The notes under the pieces were generated by a model. The model was not told where the DNA came from. It searched no databases and saw nothing but the letters and a program-made list of their open reading frames with translations. Shown in pieces: positions 46,537-56,233 of a DNA stretch of 64,000 nt. A program made the translations under genes and the position numbers. Location: the NCBI RefSeq assembly GCF_000426685.1, contig NZ_AUFV01000007.1, positions 124,001 through 188,000 of the forward strand, in the 5' to 3' direction. The stretch comes from Solimonas flava DSM 18980 (GTDB lineage: Bacteria; Pseudomonadota; Gammaproteobacteria; Nevskiales; Nevskiaceae). Positions within the stretch are counted from its first letter, which is position 1. Every line of letters starts with the position of its first letter.

Positions 46537-46561
46537 CGGCCGCGGCCCGGTGCCGCGGCCG
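46537..46561 (+). other. rpsB-tsf intercistronic hairpin
   Basis: CGGCCGCGGC (46537-46546) pairs perfectly with GCCGCGGCCG (46552-46561) around CCGGT. There is no U tract. E. coli also has a partial terminator between rpsB and tsf, so a similar attenuating role is plausible. Confidence 0.55.
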
Positions 46562-46664
46562 CAGCGCCCGGCGGTCGCCGCACGCGGCCGGCCGGGCCTT
46601 GCCGTTCCACGGGGCTGGCCCGCATGAGCCGACCCCTCCGTACCTCTAGCATCCAGGACATCCC

Positions 46665-47597
46665 ATGAGCACTCCCATCACTGCTGCCCTCGTCAAAGAG
46701 CTGCGCGACCGTACCGGCGCCGGCATGGGCGACTGCAAGAAGGCGCTCGAAGCCACCGCCGGCGACCTCGACAAGGCCGCCGAGAAGCTGCGCATGGACG
46801 GCGCCGCCAAGGCCGACAAGAAGGCGGGGCGCACCGCCGCCGAAGGCGTGCTGGCGATCGCCGGCAACGACCAGGCGATGGCCATCGTCGAGCTGAACAG
46901 CGAAACCGACTTCGTCGCCAAGGGCGACGAATTCCGCACCCTGGCGCGCCTCGTCGCGCAGGCCGCGCACGCCCACAAGCCGGGCGACACCGAAGCGCTG
47001 GTGCGCCTGCAGTCGGGCGAAGCGACCCTCGACGAGCACCGCCGCGGCCTGATCGCCAAGCTCGGCGAGAACATGACGATCCGCCGTTTCGCGATCGTCG
47101 AAGCCGCCGGCGGCCCGCTGGTGACCTACCTGCACCCGGGCGACAAGATCGGCGTCATCGTGGCGATGGAGTCGGGCGACGCCGAACTGGCGCGCGACCT
47201 GGCGATGCACATCGCGGCGATGAACCCGCGTTACCTCGACGCCGCCTCGGTGCCGGGCGACACCATCGAATCCGAGCGCAAGGTCATCGAGGCCGGCGTC
47301 GCCAAGGAACAGGAAGAGGCACGTCTCGACGCCGAGGAAGCCGGCAAGCCGTTCAAGGCCAAGCCGGCCGAGATCCTCGCCAAGATGATCGACGGCCGCA
47401 TCAACAAGTTCATCGGCGAGATCACGCTGCTCGGCCAGCCGTTCGTCAAGAACCCGGACGAGACGGTCGAGAAGCTGCTCAAGGCCAAGAACGCCAAGGT
47501 CGCGCGCTTCGTGCGCTTCGCGGTCGGCGAGGGCATCGAGAAGCAGCAGACCGACTTCGCCGCCGAGGTCATGGCGCAGGCCGGCATCAAGGCCTGA
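46665..47597 (+). CDS. tsf: Elongation factor Ts
   Basis: The 310-residue protein has the UBA-like N-terminus LVKELRDRTGAGMGDCKKALEATAGDLDKA and the EF-Tu contact TDFVAKGDEF. The core MVQVALE-like dimer domain and the coiled-coil region follow, with the C-terminal VARFVRFAVGEGIEKQQTDFAAEV. It is the guanine nucleotide exchange factor of EF-Tu. It is longer than in E. coli (283), and is followed by a strong terminator, so rpsB-tsf is a separate unit from pyrH. Confidence 0.98.
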   Translation: MSTPITAALVKELRDRTGAGMGDCKKALEATAGDLDKAAEKLRMDGAAKADKKAGRTAAEGVLAIAGNDQAMAIVELNSETDFVAKGDEFRTLARLVAQAAHAHKPGDTEALVRLQSGEATLDEHRRGLIAKLGENMTIRRFAIVEAAGGPLVTYLHPGDKIGVIVAMESGDAELARDLAMHIAAMNPRYLDAASVPGDTIESERKVIEAGVAKEQEEARLDAEEAGKPFKAKPAEILAKMIDGRINKFIGEITLLGQPFVKNPDETVEKLLKAKNAKVARFVRFAVGEGIEKQQTDFAAEVMAQAGIKA

Positions 47598-47633
47598 TCC
47601 GCGCTAAGATCCGCGCGACGCGCTGTCATCCAA

Positions 47634-47660
47634 GGGGCCCCGGAAACGGGGCCTCTTTTT
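47634..47660 (+). terminator. Rho-independent terminator after tsf
   Basis: A 9-bp stem with one GU pair (47634-47642 with 47647-47655) closes on GAAA and is followed by five T residues. Confidence 0.93.
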
Positions 47661-47716
47661 AAGTACCATGCGGGCGGTGCGACGCCGCCCGTCCCACGAC
47701 CGCCAAGTAGCCCGCC

Positions 47717-48442
47717 ATGAGCACGCAGCCCGCTTACCAGAGAATCCTCCTCAAGCTGTCCGGTGAAGCGCTGTTGGGTGACCAGCAGTTCGGCATCTCG
47801 CCGGAGGTCACGGCTTTCCTGGCGCACGAGATCAAGGCGGTCGTCGATATCGGCGTGCAGGTCGCGCTGGTGGTCGGCGGCGGCAACATCTATCGCGGCG
47901 AGCGTCTGGCGCGCGCCGGCATGGACCGTGTCACCGGCGACCAGATGGGCATGCTGGCGACCGTCATCAACGCGCTGGCGCTCCAGGACGCCATCGAGCG
48001 CGTCGGCGGCATGCAGGCGCGCGTGCAGTCGGCGATCCGCATCAACGAGGTCTGCGAGGACTTCATCCGCCGCAAGGCCGACCGTCACCTCGAAAAGGGC
48101 CGGGTCGTCGTCTTCGCGGCCGGTACCGGCAATCCGTTCTTCACGACCGACTCGGCCGCCGCGCTGCGCGCGATCGAGATCGAGGCCGACCTGATGCTGA
48201 AGGCGACCACGGTCGACGGCATCTACACCGCCGATCCGAAGAAGGACCCGGAGGCCAAGCGCTACGACGAGCTGACCTACGACGAGGCCCTGCACAAGCG
48301 GCTCGGCGTGATGGACCAGACGGCGATGGTGCTGTGCCGCGATCACGGCATGAAGCTTCGCGTCTACGACATGGATCGCCCCGGCGCGCTGCTGAAGATC
48401 GTCACCGGCGACATGACGATCGGCACGCGCGTCAACCGCTGA
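47717..48442 (+). CDS. pyrH: UMP kinase
   Basis: The 241-residue amino-acid-kinase-fold hexamer has the phosphate loop [64 protein letters not shown] and [27 protein letters not shown]. It makes UDP from UMP and is regulated by GTP and UTP in bacteria. It heads the pyrH-frr-uppS-cdsA-dxr-rseP-bamA run. No clear promoter is visible in the 56 bases after the tsf terminator. Confidence 0.98.
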   Translation: MSTQPAYQRILLKLSGEALLGDQQFGISPEVTAFLAHEIKAVVDIGVQVALVVGGGNIYRGERLARAGMDRVTGDQMGMLATVINALALQDAIERVGGMQARVQSAIRINEVCEDFIRRKADRHLEKGRVVVFAAGTGNPFFTTDSAAALRAIEIEADLMLKATTVDGIYTADPKKDPEAKRYDELTYDEALHKRLGVMDQTAMVLCRDHGMKLRVYDMDRPGALLKIVTGDMTIGTRVNR

Positions 48443-48486
48443 AATCCCAAGAACCCAGGCCGTAAGCTGCTTTTCGGAGTCTGCAG

Positions 48487-49044
48487 ATGCTGAACGACAT
48501 CAAGAACGACGCGACCAAGCGCATGACCAAGTGCGTCGACGCCCTGAAGAACGAACTGGCCAAGCTGCGCACCGGTCGCGCCAATGCGGCGCTGCTCGAC
48601 CACATCCGCGTCGACTACTACGGCTCCGAAGTGCCGCTGTCGCAGGCCGCGCAGATCACCGTCGAAGACGCCCGCACGATCGTCATCCAGGCCTGGGAGA
48701 AGGGTTTGGTCAGCGTCATCGAGAAGGCGATCATGACCTCGGACCTGGGCCTGACGCCGAATACCGCCGGCCAGACGATCCGCATCATCATCCCGCCGCT
48801 CACCGAGCAGCGCCGCAAGGATCTGGCCAAGGTCGTCAAGGGCGAGGCCGAGAACGCCAAGGTCGCGATTCGCGCCGTGCGCCGCGACGCCAACCAGGCG
48901 ATCAAGGATCTGGTCAAGAACAAGCAGATCTCGACCGACGACGAGAAGCGCGGCGAGGCCGACGTCCAGAAGCTGACCGACCAGTACGTCGCCAAGATCG
49001 ACGAACTGGCTGCCGCGAAGGAAAAAGAACTGCTGTCGATGTGA
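48487..49044 (+). CDS. frr: Ribosome recycling factor
   Basis: The 185-residue protein is exactly the usual RRF length, with a three-helix bundle (MTKCVDALKNELAKLRTGRANAALLDHI; RRKDLAKVVKGEAENAKVAIRAVRRDAN) and an alpha/beta domain II (YGSEVPLSQAAQITVEDARTIVIQ). It splits post-termination ribosomes together with EF-G. GGAG at 48476-48479 supports the start. It follows pyrH as in nearly all bacteria. Confidence 0.98.
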   Translation: MLNDIKNDATKRMTKCVDALKNELAKLRTGRANAALLDHIRVDYYGSEVPLSQAAQITVEDARTIVIQAWEKGLVSVIEKAIMTSDLGLTPNTAGQTIRIIIPPLTEQRRKDLAKVVKGEAENAKVAIRAVRRDANQAIKDLVKNKQISTDDEKRGEADVQKLTDQYVAKIDELAAAKEKELLSM

Positions 49045-49066
49045 GGTGCCGGCCGCAGTCAGCGCC

Positions 49067-49795
49067 ATGACGCGCGTTTCCTCGAAGTCCGGCCCGGCAA
49101 CGCCCGGCCTGCCGCGCCACGTCGCGATCATCATGGATGGCAACGGCCGCTGGGCGCAGGCGCGTGGCCAGCCGCGGCCGTTCGGCCATCAGGCCGGCGT
49201 CAAGGCGGTGCGCAGGATCGTCGGCGCCGCGCGCGACCGTGGCGTCGAGGTGCTGACGCTGTTCGCGTTCTCGCAGGAGAACTGGAAGCGTCCGCCGCTC
49301 GAAGTGCGTCTGCTGATGGAGCTGCTGATGACGGTGCTCGAACGCGAGCTGCCGGATCTGCAGGCCAACGGCATCCGCCTGCGCGTGATCGGCGAGCACT
49401 CCGGTTTCAGCGCGGCGCTGCGCGCCCGCATCGCCGAGGCCGAGCAGCTGACGGCGCGCAATCCGGTGATGACGCTGGTCGTCGCGGTTGGTTACGGCGG
49501 CCAATGGGACATCGTGCAGGCGGCGCAGCGCGTCGCTGCGCGCGGCGAGGCGATCACGCACGATGCGCTCGAAGCCGAGCTGGTCACCGCCGAGTGGCCG
49601 GCGCCGGAGCTGCTGATCCGCACCGGCGGCGAATACCGGATCAGCAATTTCATGCTCTGGCAGCTCGCCTACAGCGAACTGTATTTCACCGACGTCCTGT
49701 GGCCGGATGCCGACGCGCAGCTGTTGGACGATGCCCTGCGCTGGTACGCTGGCCGCGAGCGCCGCTTCGGCGGCGTACCGCCAACCCAGGCCTAG
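49067..49795 (+). CDS. uppS: Undecaprenyl diphosphate synthase (cis-prenyltransferase)
   Basis: The 242-residue enzyme has the FPP-binding P loop HVAIIMDGNGRWAQARG with catalytic Asp, then GVKAVRRIV, LTLFAFSQENWKRP and the C-terminal RTGGEYRISNFMLWQLAYSELYFTDVLWPD. It makes the C55 lipid carrier for peptidoglycan and O-antigen. In the dimer-side motif the usual RTSGE is RTGGE. The start is ambiguous: GTG at 49046 would add seven residues, and neither start has a clear ribosome site. Confidence 0.95.
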   Translation: MTRVSSKSGPATPGLPRHVAIIMDGNGRWAQARGQPRPFGHQAGVKAVRRIVGAARDRGVEVLTLFAFSQENWKRPPLEVRLLMELLMTVLERELPDLQANGIRLRVIGEHSGFSAALRARIAEAEQLTARNPVMTLVVAVGYGGQWDIVQAAQRVAARGEAITHDALEAELVTAEWPAPELLIRTGGEYRISNFMLWQLAYSELYFTDVLWPDADAQLLDDALRWYAGRERRFGGVPPTQA

Positions 49796-49814
49796 CGCCG
49801 AAGAGAAAGCCGAC

Positions 49815-50651
49815 ATGCTGATGCAACGCGTCCTCACGGCGCTGATTCTGCTGCCGCTGCTGCTGGCCCTGGTCTGGTTCGCGCCGACGCCGTGGCTGTT
49901 CCTGGTGCTGAGCGGCGTCGGCCTGATCATGGCCTGGGAGTGGACCGCGTTCATGGGCTGGGCCGGCCGCACGCCGCAACGCCTCGGCTATCTGGCGGCG
50001 ACCGCCGCGGTGCTGGCCGCGACCTGGTACAGCCCGATCAACGGGCCGTGGCTGGGCTATGCGCTGGCGCCGGTCGTGCTGGTCTGGTTCCTGATGCCCT
50101 TGCGTCTGCGTGCCTACGCGCACGGCGGCGCCGACGGTGGCCATCGCATCGCCACGCCGTGGATGATGGCCGGCGGGCTGCTGATGATCGCCAGCAGCCT
50201 GATTTCGGTCGCGGCCCTGCACGGTCTGGCCAACGGCCCGCTGAAGCTGCTGTTCGTGCTGTTCCTGGTCTTTGCCGCCGACACCGGCGCGTACTTCGCC
50301 GGCCGCCGCTTCGGCAAGCGCAAGCTGGCGCCGGCGATCTCGCCGGGCAAGACCGTCGAAGGCGCGCTCGGCGGCCTGGCGTTGTGCGCGGTCTGGGCGC
50401 TGGCGGCCGGCAGCTGGGTGTTCGGGCTGCGCGAGCCGGGCGCGATCGCCGCACTGGTCGGCCTGTCGCTGCTCGTCGCCGTGATCTCGATCGTCGGTGA
50501 TCTGACCGAATCGATGTTCAAGCGCAGCGTCGGCCTCAAGGACAGCGGGCACATCCTGCCGGGCCACGGCGGCATTCTCGATCGCGTCGACAGCATCGTC
50601 GCCGCGCTGCCGACGATGGTGCTCGGTCTGCGCCTCTGCGGTCTGGCCTGA
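49815..50651 (+). CDS. cdsA: Phosphatidate cytidylyltransferase
   Basis: The 278-residue protein has about seven to eight membrane segments and the CDS signature near its end ([36 protein letters not shown]), which holds the metal-binding acidic residues. It makes CDP-diacylglycerol, the common precursor of membrane phospholipids. The ATG at 49815 has AAGAGA upstream; ATG 49821 is an alternative. It lies between uppS and dxr, the standard order. Confidence 0.95.
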   Translation: MLMQRVLTALILLPLLLALVWFAPTPWLFLVLSGVGLIMAWEWTAFMGWAGRTPQRLGYLAATAAVLAATWYSPINGPWLGYALAPVVLVWFLMPLRLRAYAHGGADGGHRIATPWMMAGGLLMIASSLISVAALHGLANGPLKLLFVLFLVFAADTGAYFAGRRFGKRKLAPAISPGKTVEGALGGLALCAVWALAAGSWVFGLREPGAIAALVGLSLLVAVISIVGDLTESMFKRSVGLKDSGHILPGHGGILDRVDSIVAALPTMVLGLRLCGLA

Positions 50652-50665
50652 GGCGCGACGCGGAC

Positions 50666-51850
50666 GTGATCCAGAAACTCGTCGTCCTCGGTGCGACCGG
50701 CACGATCGGCCGCAATACCCTCGATCTGGTGCGCCGCCACCCGCAGCGCCTGCAGGCCTACGCGCTGAGCGCGAATCGCGACGTCGAGGCGCTGGCTGCG
50801 CTGTGCATCGAGTTCCGTCCGCGCCACGCGGTGATGGCGGATGTCGCGTCGGCCGAGGCGCTGCGCGCGCGGCTCGCCGCCGCTGGCGTGCCGACCACGG
50901 TGCACGGCGGCGGCGCCGCGCTGGCCGCGATCGCCGCCGACGCCGAGGCCGACCAGGTGATGTCGGCGATCGTCGGCGCCGTCGGCCTGCTGCCGACGCT
51001 GGCCGCGGTGCGCGCCGGCAAGCGCGTGCTGATCGCCAACAAGGAGCCGCTGGTGATGGCCGGCCGGCTGCTGATGCGCGAGGCCGAGGCCGCCGGCGCG
51101 ACGCTGATCCCGATCGATTCCGAGCACAACGCGATCTTCCAGTGCCTGCCGCCGGACAGCCGCTGCGGACGCGCGCCTGCGCATGTGCGGCGGCTGATCC
51201 TGACGGCCTCGGGCGGGCCGTTCCGCGAGACGCCGCTCGAAGCGCTGGCGGCGGTCACGCCGCAGCAGGCGGTGCGCCACCCGAACTGGGTGATGGGGCC
51301 GAAGATCTCGGTCGACTCGGCGACGATGATGAACAAGGGCCTGGAGCTGATCGAGGCGTCCGTGCTCTACGATCTGCCCGACGCGCAGCTCGACGTCGTC
51401 ATCCACCCGGAAAGCGCGATCCACTCGCTGGTCGAGTACGTCGACGGTTCGATGCTGGCGCAGCTCGGTCACGCCGACATGCGCGTGCCGATCGCGCACG
51501 CGCTGGCCTGGCCGGAGCGCTGGGAATCCGGCGTCGGCGGCCTGGATCTTGCAGCGCTCGGGCGCTTCCGTTTCGAGGCAGCCGACTTGCAGCGCTTCCC
51601 GTGCCTGGGCCTGGCCCGCGCGGCGCTGCGTGCCGGCGGCGACGCGCCGAATGTATTGAACGCGGCTAATGAAGTCGCTGTCCAAGCCTTTCTGGAAGGG
51701 CGTCTTTCGTACCCGGGGATCACCGAAGTGATAGACAGAACGCTGGCGGCTGCCGCGCGACGCACCGCGTCGCCGGCCGAGGACCTCGACGCGATCCTCG
51801 CGGTCGACGCCTGGGCGCGCGCCGTGGCGCAGGAGGCGGTCGGTGCTTGA
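50666..51850 (+). CDS. dxr: 1-deoxy-D-xylulose-5-phosphate reductoisomerase
   Basis: The 394-residue protein has the NADPH Rossmann motif [18 protein letters not shown]. The catalytic region [23 protein letters not shown] (metal ligands Asp, Glu), [34 protein letters not shown] and [21 protein letters not shown] all match Dxr. It catalyses the committed step of the MEP isoprenoid pathway, feeding UppS encoded upstream. The start is GTG. Its end overlaps rseP by eight bases. Confidence 0.97.
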   Translation: MIQKLVVLGATGTIGRNTLDLVRRHPQRLQAYALSANRDVEALAALCIEFRPRHAVMADVASAEALRARLAAAGVPTTVHGGGAALAAIAADAEADQVMSAIVGAVGLLPTLAAVRAGKRVLIANKEPLVMAGRLLMREAEAAGATLIPIDSEHNAIFQCLPPDSRCGRAPAHVRRLILTASGGPFRETPLEALAAVTPQQAVRHPNWVMGPKISVDSATMMNKGLELIEASVLYDLPDAQLDVVIHPESAIHSLVEYVDGSMLAQLGHADMRVPIAHALAWPERWESGVGGLDLAALGRFRFEAADLQRFPCLGLARAALRAGGDAPNVLNAANEVAVQAFLEGRLSYPGITEVIDRTLAAAARRTASPAEDLDAILAVDAWARAVAQEAVGA

Positions 51851-53198
51851 TTTTCTGTGGTCGGTCGGCGGTTTCATCGTCACGATCGGCGTGCTCGTCG
51901 CGTTCCACGAGTTCGGACACTACTGGGTCGCGCGCCGCTGCGGCGTGAAGGTGCTGCGCTTCTCGATCGGCTTCGGCCGGCCGCTGTGGACGCATCGCGC
52001 CAAGGACGGCGTCGAGTGGGTGCTGTCGGCGGTGCCGCTCGGCGGCTACGTCAAGATGCTCGACGAGCGCGAGGGCATCGTCGCGCCCGCCGAGCGGCCG
52101 TACGCCTTCACGCAGGCTGCGGTCGGCAAGCGCATGGCGATCGTCGCTGCCGGCCCGCTGTTCAATTTCGCGCTGGCCGTGCTGCTGTACTGGTGCGTGT
52201 TCGTGATCGGCGTGCAGGGCATGAAGCCGCTGATCGCCGATCCGGCGCCGAATTCGGTCGCCGCGCAAGCGCATCTGGCTGCCGGCGATGAGGTGACGAT
52301 GGTCGCCGGCGAGCCGGTGCCGACCTGGAACGAGCTGCGCACCGAAATCATCGAGCGTGCGCTCGACAAGGGCCCGCTGCCGCTGACCGTGAAGTCCGCC
52401 GACGGCACGCTGCGCTCCGTGGTGCTGCCGCTGTCCGGCGTGCGCGTCGACCCCGAGTTCCTGTTCGAGGACCTCGGCCTGCACCCGTATCAGCCGAAGC
52501 TGCCGCCGATCCTCGACACCGTGCAGGCCGGCAGCGCTGCCGCCGCCGCCGGCTTCGAGCCCGGCGACGAGCTGCTGAGCTACAACGGCACACCGGTCGA
52601 CTCCTGGCAGCAGTGGGCGATCTGGGTGCGCGCGCATCCCGACGAAGTCGTCAAGGTCCGCCTGCGGCGTGCCGGCGCGGAACGCGAGGCCACCGTGATC
52701 CTGGCGCGCGTCGAGGAGGGCGGGCAGACGATCGGCCGCTTCGGTGCCAGCGTGGCGAACCCGGGGGACTTGTGGCAGGATTTGCGCGCCGTCAGCCAGT
52801 CCGGGCCGCTCGAGGCGATTCCGCGAGCCGCATCCGAGACTTGGCGGATGTCGGTGCTGACCGTGCGCATGTTGTGGCGCATGGTGACCGGGGAGATTTC
52901 GGTCAAGAACGTCAGCGGGCCGATCCAGATCGCTCAGGTCGCGGGCTACTCGGCGCAGGTCGGGTGGATCGCGTTCCTCAGTTTCATGGCGGTGGTCAGT
53001 GTCAGTCTCGGCGTGCTCAATCTGCTGCCGGTGCCGGTGCTCGACGGCGGCCATCTGCTGTACTACGGCGTGGAGGCTCTGAAAGGTTCGCCGCTTTCCG
53101 AGCGAGCGCAGGAAGCGGGACAGCGCATCGGCCTGAGCTTGCTGGCCCTGCTGATGGGACTCGCGTTTTACAACGACATCGTGCGCCTGCTGAACTGA
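51843..53198 (+). CDS. rseP: RIP metalloprotease RseP
   Basis: The 451-residue inner-membrane site-2 protease has the zinc motif HEFGH (His22, Glu23, His26), two tandem PDZ domains (about 115-290) and [17 protein letters not shown] for the third ligand. It cuts RseA-type anti-sigma factors after DegS to release the envelope stress sigma factor, and removes remnant signal peptides. The start is GTG with AGGAGG at 51831-51836, inside the end of dxr. It sits before bamA as in E. coli. Confidence 0.97.
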   Translation: MLDFLWSVGGFIVTIGVLVAFHEFGHYWVARRCGVKVLRFSIGFGRPLWTHRAKDGVEWVLSAVPLGGYVKMLDEREGIVAPAERPYAFTQAAVGKRMAIVAAGPLFNFALAVLLYWCVFVIGVQGMKPLIADPAPNSVAAQAHLAAGDEVTMVAGEPVPTWNELRTEIIERALDKGPLPLTVKSADGTLRSVVLPLSGVRVDPEFLFEDLGLHPYQPKLPPILDTVQAGSAAAAAGFEPGDELLSYNGTPVDSWQQWAIWVRAHPDEVVKVRLRRAGAEREATVILARVEEGGQTIGRFGASVANPGDLWQDLRAVSQSGPLEAIPRAASETWRMSVLTVRMLWRMVTGEISVKNVSGPIQIAQVAGYSAQVGWIAFLSFMAVVSVSLGVLNLLPVPVLDGGHLLYYGVEALKGSPLSERAQEAGQRIGLSLLALLMGLAFYNDIVRLLN

Positions 53199-53217
53199 CA
53201 GAAAAGAAATAGAGCCG

Positions 53218-55518
53218 GTGAAAAGACTCAAGACTTCCAAGACGGCCATCGCGACGGCTCTGGCGGCTCTGGCGCTGACCGCGCGGGCACACGCCTTCGA
53301 GCCCTTCAAGATTTCCGAGATTCGCGCTGAGGGCCTGCAGCGCCTCGAGATCGGCACGGTGCTGACCTACCTGCCGCTGTCGACGGGCGACGAGCTGAAC
53401 AACTCGACGTCGCGTCAGGCGATTCGCGCCCTGTACGGCTCCGGCCTGTTCCAGGACGTGCAGCTCGAACGCGACGGCAACGCGCTGGTCGTCAAGCTTC
53501 AGGAACGGCCGGCGATCTCGACCTTCAAGATCGAAGGCAACGAGAAGATCGGCGGCGACGAGTTGAAGAAGTCGCTGAAGGACCTCGGCCTCGCCGACGG
53601 CGAACTGTTCCGACGCGATCTGCTCGACCAGGTGGAGCAGGAGCTGCGCCGCCAGTACTACGCCAACGGCTACTACGACGTCGGCATCGAGACCAAGGTC
53701 ACCGAAGAGCCGAACAACCGCGTGTCGCTGAACATCAAGGTCACCGAGGGTTCGGTCACCAAGATCACCGACATCAACATCATCGGCAATCATGTGTTTC
53801 CGACGGATGAACTGCTCAAGCAGTTCGACCTGAAGACCACCAACTGGATGCCGTTCCAGAAGAGCGACCGCTACTCGAAGCAGTCGCTGTCCGGCGACCT
53901 CGAGAAGCTGCAGTCCTATTACCAGGACCGCGGCTACCTGAAGTTCTCGGTCGATTCGGTGCAGGTCGCGCTGACGCCGGACAAGAAGGCGATCTACATC
54001 ACCATCAACGTCACCGAAGGCGAGGTCTACAAGGTCAAGGACCGCCGCTATTCGGGCAATACGATCCTCAACGAGCGCTACCTCGAGGCGCTGACGACAA
54101 CGCAGGCCGGCGAGACCTTCTCGCGCAAGCAGGCGACCGACTCGTCGGACCGCATCGAGGCGGCGCTGTCGGACATCGGCTATGCCTTCGCCAAGGTCAC
54201 GCCGGTGCCGGAAGTCGACGAGGAAAAGAAGGAAGTCTCGCTCAACTACGTCATCGATCCGGGCAAGCGCGCCTACGTGCGCCGCATCAGCTTCGTCGGC
54301 AACTCCGGCACCAACGACGAAACGCTGCGCCGCGAGATGCGCCAGCTCGAGGCGGCGCCGTTCTCGAAGTCCTCGGTCGAGCGTTCGCGCGTGCGTTTGG
54401 CGCGTCTGCCGTTCATCGAGGAGGCCGAGGTCGACACCAAGCCGGTGCCGGGCAGCGACGATCTCGTCGACGTCAGCTTCAAGGTCAAGGAGCGTCCGCC
54501 GGGCTCGGTGCAGTTCGGCGTCGGCTACTCGGGCTCGCAGGGCTTCCTGATCACCGGCCAGGTGACGCACACCAACTTCCTCGGCACCGGCAACCGCATC
54601 GACCTGCAGGCGCAGAACAATGCGATCTCGCAGGCGATCAGCCTGTCGTGGACCGATCCGTACTTCACCGAGGACGGCATCAGCCAGTCGATCTCCGCGT
54701 ACTACCGCAAGTCGGAGTCGGTGATCCGCTACTCGTCCGGCTTCAATACCAACACGGTCGGCGCCAACCTGACCTACGGCATTCCGCTGTCGGAGTTCAT
54801 CACGCTGCGCGCCGGCTTCGGCGTCGAGGACGTCGCCGTGCAGACGTTCCCGACCTCGAGCTCGGACGAGATCCTCAAGTTCGTCATCAACAACGGCACG
54901 CAGTTCTTCATCTACCAGGCGCGCACCGGCATCAGCTACGACTCGCGCAACCGCACGTTCTTCGCGACGCGCGGCGCGCTGCATGCGCTGACGATGGACC
55001 TCGCGCTGCCCGGCGGCGATCTCGAGTACTACAACCTCAGCTACCGCGCGCAGCAGTACATCCCGCTGTTCTGGAAGTTCACCGCCGAAATCAACGGCTC
55101 GGTCGGCCTCGTCGATTCGTACGGCAGCTCGGACGTGCCGCCGTGGGAGAACTTCTTCGCCGGCGGTCCGCGCACGGTGCGCGGCTACAAGGACGGTTCG
55201 CTCGGGCCGCGCGACAATCCGTACAACAACCCGTTCGGCGGCAAGCTGCGCACCACGGCGCAGACCAATCTGATCATCCCGCTGCCGGTCGAGAGCGATG
55301 GCAAGTCGACGCGTCTCGAAGCGTTCTGGGACGTCGGCAACGTGTTCCAGGAGCCGGGCGACTTCGCGATCAGCGACCTGCGCCAGTCGGCGGGCATCGC
55401 GTTCTCCTGGTTCACGCCGTTCCTCGGCCTGCTCGACCTGAGCTACGCGTTCCCGCTGAATCCGAAACCGGGTGATGATCAGGATCGCTTCCAGATCACG
55501 TTCGGTTCAGGCTTCTGA
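53218..55518 (+). CDS. bamA: Outer membrane protein assembly factor BamA
   Basis: The 766-residue protein has a signal peptide ending AHA-F. Five POTRA domains follow (about 25-420; e.g. FEPFKISEIRAEGLQRLEIGTV, YDVGIETKV, YVRRISFVGNSGTNDETLRREMRQLE). The 16-strand Omp85 barrel has the loop-6 motif TVRGYKDGSLGPRD and a C-terminal Phe. It inserts beta-barrel proteins into the outer membrane. The start is GTG, 20 bases after rseP. A second, POTRA-less barrel of related type is encoded at 18.9-20.0 kb. Confidence 0.98.
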   Translation: MKRLKTSKTAIATALAALALTARAHAFEPFKISEIRAEGLQRLEIGTVLTYLPLSTGDELNNSTSRQAIRALYGSGLFQDVQLERDGNALVVKLQERPAISTFKIEGNEKIGGDELKKSLKDLGLADGELFRRDLLDQVEQELRRQYYANGYYDVGIETKVTEEPNNRVSLNIKVTEGSVTKITDINIIGNHVFPTDELLKQFDLKTTNWMPFQKSDRYSKQSLSGDLEKLQSYYQDRGYLKFSVDSVQVALTPDKKAIYITINVTEGEVYKVKDRRYSGNTILNERYLEALTTTQAGETFSRKQATDSSDRIEAALSDIGYAFAKVTPVPEVDEEKKEVSLNYVIDPGKRAYVRRISFVGNSGTNDETLRREMRQLEAAPFSKSSVERSRVRLARLPFIEEAEVDTKPVPGSDDLVDVSFKVKERPPGSVQFGVGYSGSQGFLITGQVTHTNFLGTGNRIDLQAQNNAISQAISLSWTDPYFTEDGISQSISAYYRKSESVIRYSSGFNTNTVGANLTYGIPLSEFITLRAGFGVEDVAVQTFPTSSSDEILKFVINNGTQFFIYQARTGISYDSRNRTFFATRGALHALTMDLALPGGDLEYYNLSYRAQQYIPLFWKFTAEINGSVGLVDSYGSSDVPPWENFFAGGPRTVRGYKDGSLGPRDNPYNNPFGGKLRTTAQTNLIIPLPVESDGKSTRLEAFWDVGNVFQEPGDFAISDLRQSAGIAFSWFTPFLGLLDLSYAFPLNPKPGDDQDRFQITFGSGF

Positions 55519-55586
55519 CGGTTGCCGTTTTCCCGGATTCCGCCATTTCCCGTTTCACCGCTGCAACACAGACACGAGAGAAAGAC

Positions 55587-56099
55587 ATGATTCGCAAGTT
55601 GATCGCCGTCACCGGCGTTGTGCTCGCCGTCACCGCGCTGCCGGCGCTGGCCGACATCAAGGTCGGTTCGGTGCGTTCGGCGGAACTCGCCGAGAAGGCG
55701 CCGCAGTTCAAGGCCATGCAGGACCAGCTCAAGGCGCAGTTCGAACGCCGCCAAAACGATCTCGAGGCCGAGGCCAAGAAGCTGCAGGATGACGGTCGCG
55801 CGTTCCAGAAGGAGGCCGATCTGCTGGCGCCGGCCGACCGCGCCAAGAAGGAGAAGGACCTGACGACGCGCCGCATCGACCTCGAATCGAAGGGCCGTCA
55901 GCTGCAGGAAGACTTCAACAAGGCGCGCCAGGAATCGTTCGCCAAGGCGATGGGTCAGGTGAAGAACGTGATCGACGCCGTCGCGCGCGAGAAGAACCTC
56001 GACCTGATCGTCGAGAATCCGGTTTACGCCAAGCCGGAAGTCGACGTCACCGACGACGTGCTCAAGCGCCTGCAGGCTGCTCCGGCCGCCGGCAAGTAA
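55587..56099 (+). CDS. skp: Periplasmic chaperone Skp/OmpH
   Basis: The 170-residue protein has a signal peptide MIRKLIAVTGVVLAVTALPALA (cleaved before DIKVGSV). Long helical arms rich in K, E, Q (FKAMQDQLKAQFERRQNDLEAEAKKLQDD) follow, with the C-terminal strand KNLDLIVENPVYAKPEVDVTDDVLKRL. Skp trimers hold unfolded outer-membrane proteins on their way to BamA, encoded just upstream. A strong hairpin follows before lpxD. Confidence 0.95.
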   Translation: MIRKLIAVTGVVLAVTALPALADIKVGSVRSAELAEKAPQFKAMQDQLKAQFERRQNDLEAEAKKLQDDGRAFQKEADLLAPADRAKKEKDLTTRRIDLESKGRQLQEDFNKARQESFAKAMGQVKNVIDAVAREKNLDLIVENPVYAKPEVDVTDDVLKRLQAAPAAGK

Positions 56100-56145
56100 A
56101 GTTTCTCGCATCGGCGCCCGCACGGCGCCGGTCCGTGGCGGTTCC

Positions 56146-56174
56146 GCGACGGCCTGCCTTGCGCAGGCCGTCGC
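56146..56174 (+). terminator. Strong hairpin between skp and lpxD
   Basis: A perfect 12-bp stem (56146-56157 with 56163-56174) has a 5-base loop and is followed by CGTTTG. The T run is weak, so partial termination or RNA-end protection of bamA-skp mRNA is more likely than a full stop. Confidence 0.6.
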
Positions 56175-56233
56175 CGTTTGCGCCCCCCGGGCGGATGCGT
56201 AAGCTTCGCACTCCCCACGAGCCCGATTCCCTC

